The notes under the pieces: generated by a model
The model's input: the letters and a program-made list of their open reading frames with translations, nothing else
Told to the model about the DNA's origin: nothing
The model's database searches: none
Assembly (NCBI GenBank): GCA_903954065.1
Contig: CAJBME010000340.1
Span: 1 to 34,544, forward strand
Source: an uncultured bacterium
Lineage (GTDB): Bacteria > Verrucomicrobiota > Verrucomicrobiia > Verrucomicrobiales > V1-33
DNA length: 34,544 bases
Direction: 5' to 3'
Made by a program: the position numbers and the translations under genes
In this document: positions 33,427 through 34,544 of the stretch, piece after piece
Numbering within the stretch: the first letter of the stretch is position 1
Layout of the letters: each line of letters opens with the position of its first letter

Positions 33427-33740
33427 ACCTTTTCACTCACCTTGAAATCGATCCAACCGGAACTAAAAATGATTCTATGGCAGCGTCTTTAGAAATGGCA
33501 GCGTTTGAACGCGGCGTTCGACCCCTCGCCGAAATCGTCTTTCCGGAAATGTCTCAAGCTGTGCTCGGATTCCGTCCGACCCCTGAACTTCAAGCCCGCA
33601 TTGAGGAACTCGCCGCCAAATCCACCGAAGGCGAACTGAGCGAAGCCGAGCGCTCGGAATACGAGGGCTACGTCCGCGCCAACAAATTCGTCGCCATCTT
33701 CAAAAGGCTCGCCCGGGAAATCAGCCGCGCCGCGGCCTAG
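33423..33740 (+). CDS. Small partner protein of HNH nuclease gene pairs
   Basis: 105 residues. The start at 33423 overlaps the antitoxin stop in ATGA, and the N-terminal MNLFTHLEIDPTGTKNDSM reads as authentic, so it is kept over the ATGs at 33477 and 33495. The C-terminal half, RIEELAAKSTEGELSEAE followed by EYEGYVRANKFVAIF, matches small proteins commonly encoded directly upstream of an HNH endonuclease; this is from memory of such gene pairs, not a search. Role unknown. The next bases contain a decayed HNH-like sequence, so the pair appears to be broken. Confidence 0.7.
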   Translation: MNLFTHLEIDPTGTKNDSMAASLEMAAFERGVRPLAEIVFPEMSQAVLGFRPTPELQARIEELAAKSTEGELSEAERSEYEGYVRANKFVAIFKRLAREISRAAA

Positions 33741-33743
33741 CCC

Positions 33744-33923
33744 ATAGACGCACCGCGCCGAGTCCAGGTGCGGGAACACGCCGAAAACCGCCAGCTTGCC
33801 GTCGAGGGAGAGCCATCAGTCCAGTTCCACGGCATCGCCCCCCTGCTCCCATACCAACTGCATGGCGGGCGATCACCGGGCCACGTTTTCCCTGCATTCC
33901 AAATCAGGCTGGCAAAGCTTTAA
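33744..33923 (+). pseudogene. Decayed HNH endonuclease remnant
   Basis: Three bases after the preceding stop, a frame with no start codon (ATA where ATG is expected) reads IDAPRRVQVREHAENRQ, close to the N terminus of stand-alone HNH nucleases (M-D-A-P-x-R-x-x-V-R-x-R-A-x-x-R-C). The CxxC zinc region is missing. After an apparent frameshift, LPSRESHQS in one frame and FHGIAPLLPYQLHGG in another recall the LPQ...F-H-x-E-H-I...Q-H-G-G stretch. The frame ends at TAA 33921. Only about 60 codons survive, so no active nuclease is possible. Confidence 0.6.
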
Positions 33924-33956
33924 AAAAGCGTGCGGCTCGATACGAGACCATCCTCT

Positions 33957-34016
33957 GCGTTAAAAAATTAACGAAAAAGTTGCGCGTCACTTTTACAGCG
34001 TTAAAATTATAACGCG
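33957..34016 (+). promoter_or_regulatory. Dyad-rich operator/promoter region of the BlaI-type gene
   Basis: GCGTTAAAATTATAACGC at 33999-34016 is an 18-bp dyad with eight of nine base pairs symmetric. An imperfect version (CGTTTAAAAAATTAACG, 33958-33974) lies 24 bases upstream. Both share CGTT/AACG ends and sit in an AT-rich island 50-110 bases before the ATG at 34070. BlaI-family repressors bind paired dyads upstream of their own genes, so autoregulation is likely; the classical TACA/TGTA half-sites are not seen. Confidence 0.6.
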
Positions 34017-34069
34017 AACCCATCCGCCTCTCACTCCGACTTTTAAGTGGCCCGCACTCCGATTGAATC

Positions 34070-34453
34070 ATGTCTAACCCAGATACTTTATCCCGCCGGG
34101 AACGCCAGATCATGGATGCCGTGTATGCACTGGGAACAGCCACGGTGAATCAGGTGGTGGAAAATATTCCGGATGCGCCCACGCCCATGGCGGTGCGCCG
34201 CATGATGCACATCCTGGAAGAAAAAGGCCATCTGAAACGCCGCGAGCAGGGCCGGGAAGTGGTCTACGCGCCGAAGGAGGCGAAGGCGAAGGCCGGGCGC
34301 ACGGCATTCGAAAAAGTACTGGAGACGTTCTTTGGCGGATCGCTGGAGGAGGCGCACTCCGCGCATTTGCTGTCGCGAAAAGACGGCGTTAGCCCGGCCG
34401 AAAGGGAGCGACTGGTGCAGCTGATCGAACAAACGAAAAAGGAGGGCCGCTGA
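34070..34453 (+). CDS. BlaI/MecI/CopY-type transcriptional repressor
   Basis: 127 residues. The N-terminal winged helix has the family pattern: LSRRERQIMDAVYALGTATVNQV (7-29), then PTPMAVRRMMHILEEKGHLKR and a wing with GREVVYAPK. A C-terminal helical part (LETFFGGSLEEA...LSAAERE-like) serves dimerisation. In bla/mec systems the repressor is cleaved after the membrane sensor BlaR1/MecR1 detects a signal; here the sensor gene begins one base after the stop. In Verrucomicrobiota and Planctomycetes such pairs are numerous and mostly not linked to beta-lactamases, so the signal is unknown. No SD precedes its ATG. Confidence 0.93.
   Translation: MSNPDTLSRRERQIMDAVYALGTATVNQVVENIPDAPTPMAVRRMMHILEEKGHLKRREQGREVVYAPKEAKAKAGRTAFEKVLETFFGGSLEEAHSAHLLSRKDGVSPAERERLVQLIEQTKKEGR
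34441..34445 (+). promoter_or_regulatory. Shine-Dalgarno site of the M56 gene
   Basis: GGAGG, nine bases before the ATG at 34455 and inside the 3' end of the repressor gene. It is the only clear SD among the starts examined and supports that start. Confidence 0.8.
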
Positions 34454-34454
34454 G

Positions 34455-34544
34455 ATGAACCGGATGCTTCTTCCTGCGCTCGCACTGCTGAGCGCCGCCA
34501 CCCCGCTGGTGGTGGATTCCGCGCTGAAGGGAGCGGTCCTTCTG
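34455..34544 (+). CDS. Start of a probable M56 (BlaR1/MecR1-like) sensor peptidase, cut by the window
   Basis: Only the first 30 codons are visible: MNRMLLPALALLSAATPLVV then DSALKGAVLL. A hydrophobic N terminus followed by the S-x-L-K-G-x-x-L-L pattern is typical of the first membrane helix of M56 peptidases, which sense an external ligand and inactivate the BlaI-type repressor. The one-base gap after the repressor and the SD at 34441 fit a blaI-blaR1 operon. The HExxH motif lies outside the window. Confidence 0.75.
   Translation, partial: MNRMLLPALALLSAATPLVVDSALKGAVLL

Overview
The window is GC-rich and gene-dense and most likely comes from a free-living member of Verrucomicrobiota or the wider PVC group. 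That placement is inferred from the mix of families: a planctomycete-type cytochrome c fused to WD40 repeats, very large secreted DUF2341/LamG/SGNH esterases, a HAF-repeat protein and a BlaI/M56 pair. Shine-Dalgarno sites are largely missing. No rRNA, tRNA, CRISPR array, insertion sequence or prophage was recognised.

Left part (1-6500, + strand): the 3' part of a membrane-anchored hypothetical protein with an 18-bp coding repeat; nadA (quinolinate synthase); a secreted cytochrome c/WD40/coiled-coil protein; a 0.9-kb gene-poor, partly AT-rich stretch with a possible gene remnant; and an exported HAF-repeat protein.

Middle part (6574-18882, - strand): a probable four-gene operon read right to left. 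It encodes a 1519-residue protein joining an alpha/beta-hydrolase esterase, a DUF2341/LamG/Ig block, an SGNH acetylesterase and a C-terminal HExxH metallopeptidase-like domain; a GNAT acetyltransferase; a second DUF2341/LamG/SGNH esterase paralogous to the central part of the first; and a 1.38k-residue multi-spanning envelope protein. A hairpin separates this operon from the convergent HAF gene.

Right of that (19461-27368, - strand): gyrA with a repeat-bearing C-terminal tail, an RhlE-like DEAD-box helicase with a Gly/Arg-rich tail, and a sialidase fused to a second, unassigned enzyme-like region. Together with the esterases this suggests removal of acetyl groups and sialic acid from complex glycans outside the cytoplasm. 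Transcription diverges at about 27.4-27.5 kb.

Right part: hemB (Asp-rich metal site), a DUF971 gene and uvrC form a + strand cluster. It converges on an MFS transporter that has a textbook rho-independent terminator, with a rhomboid protease upstream of it. Next come an orphan addiction-module antitoxin, a small partner gene of HNH nucleases and a decayed HNH nuclease remnant. The window ends in a BlaI-type repressor, with a strong upstream dyad, and the first 30 codons of a probable BlaR1/MecR1-like M56 sensor peptidase.
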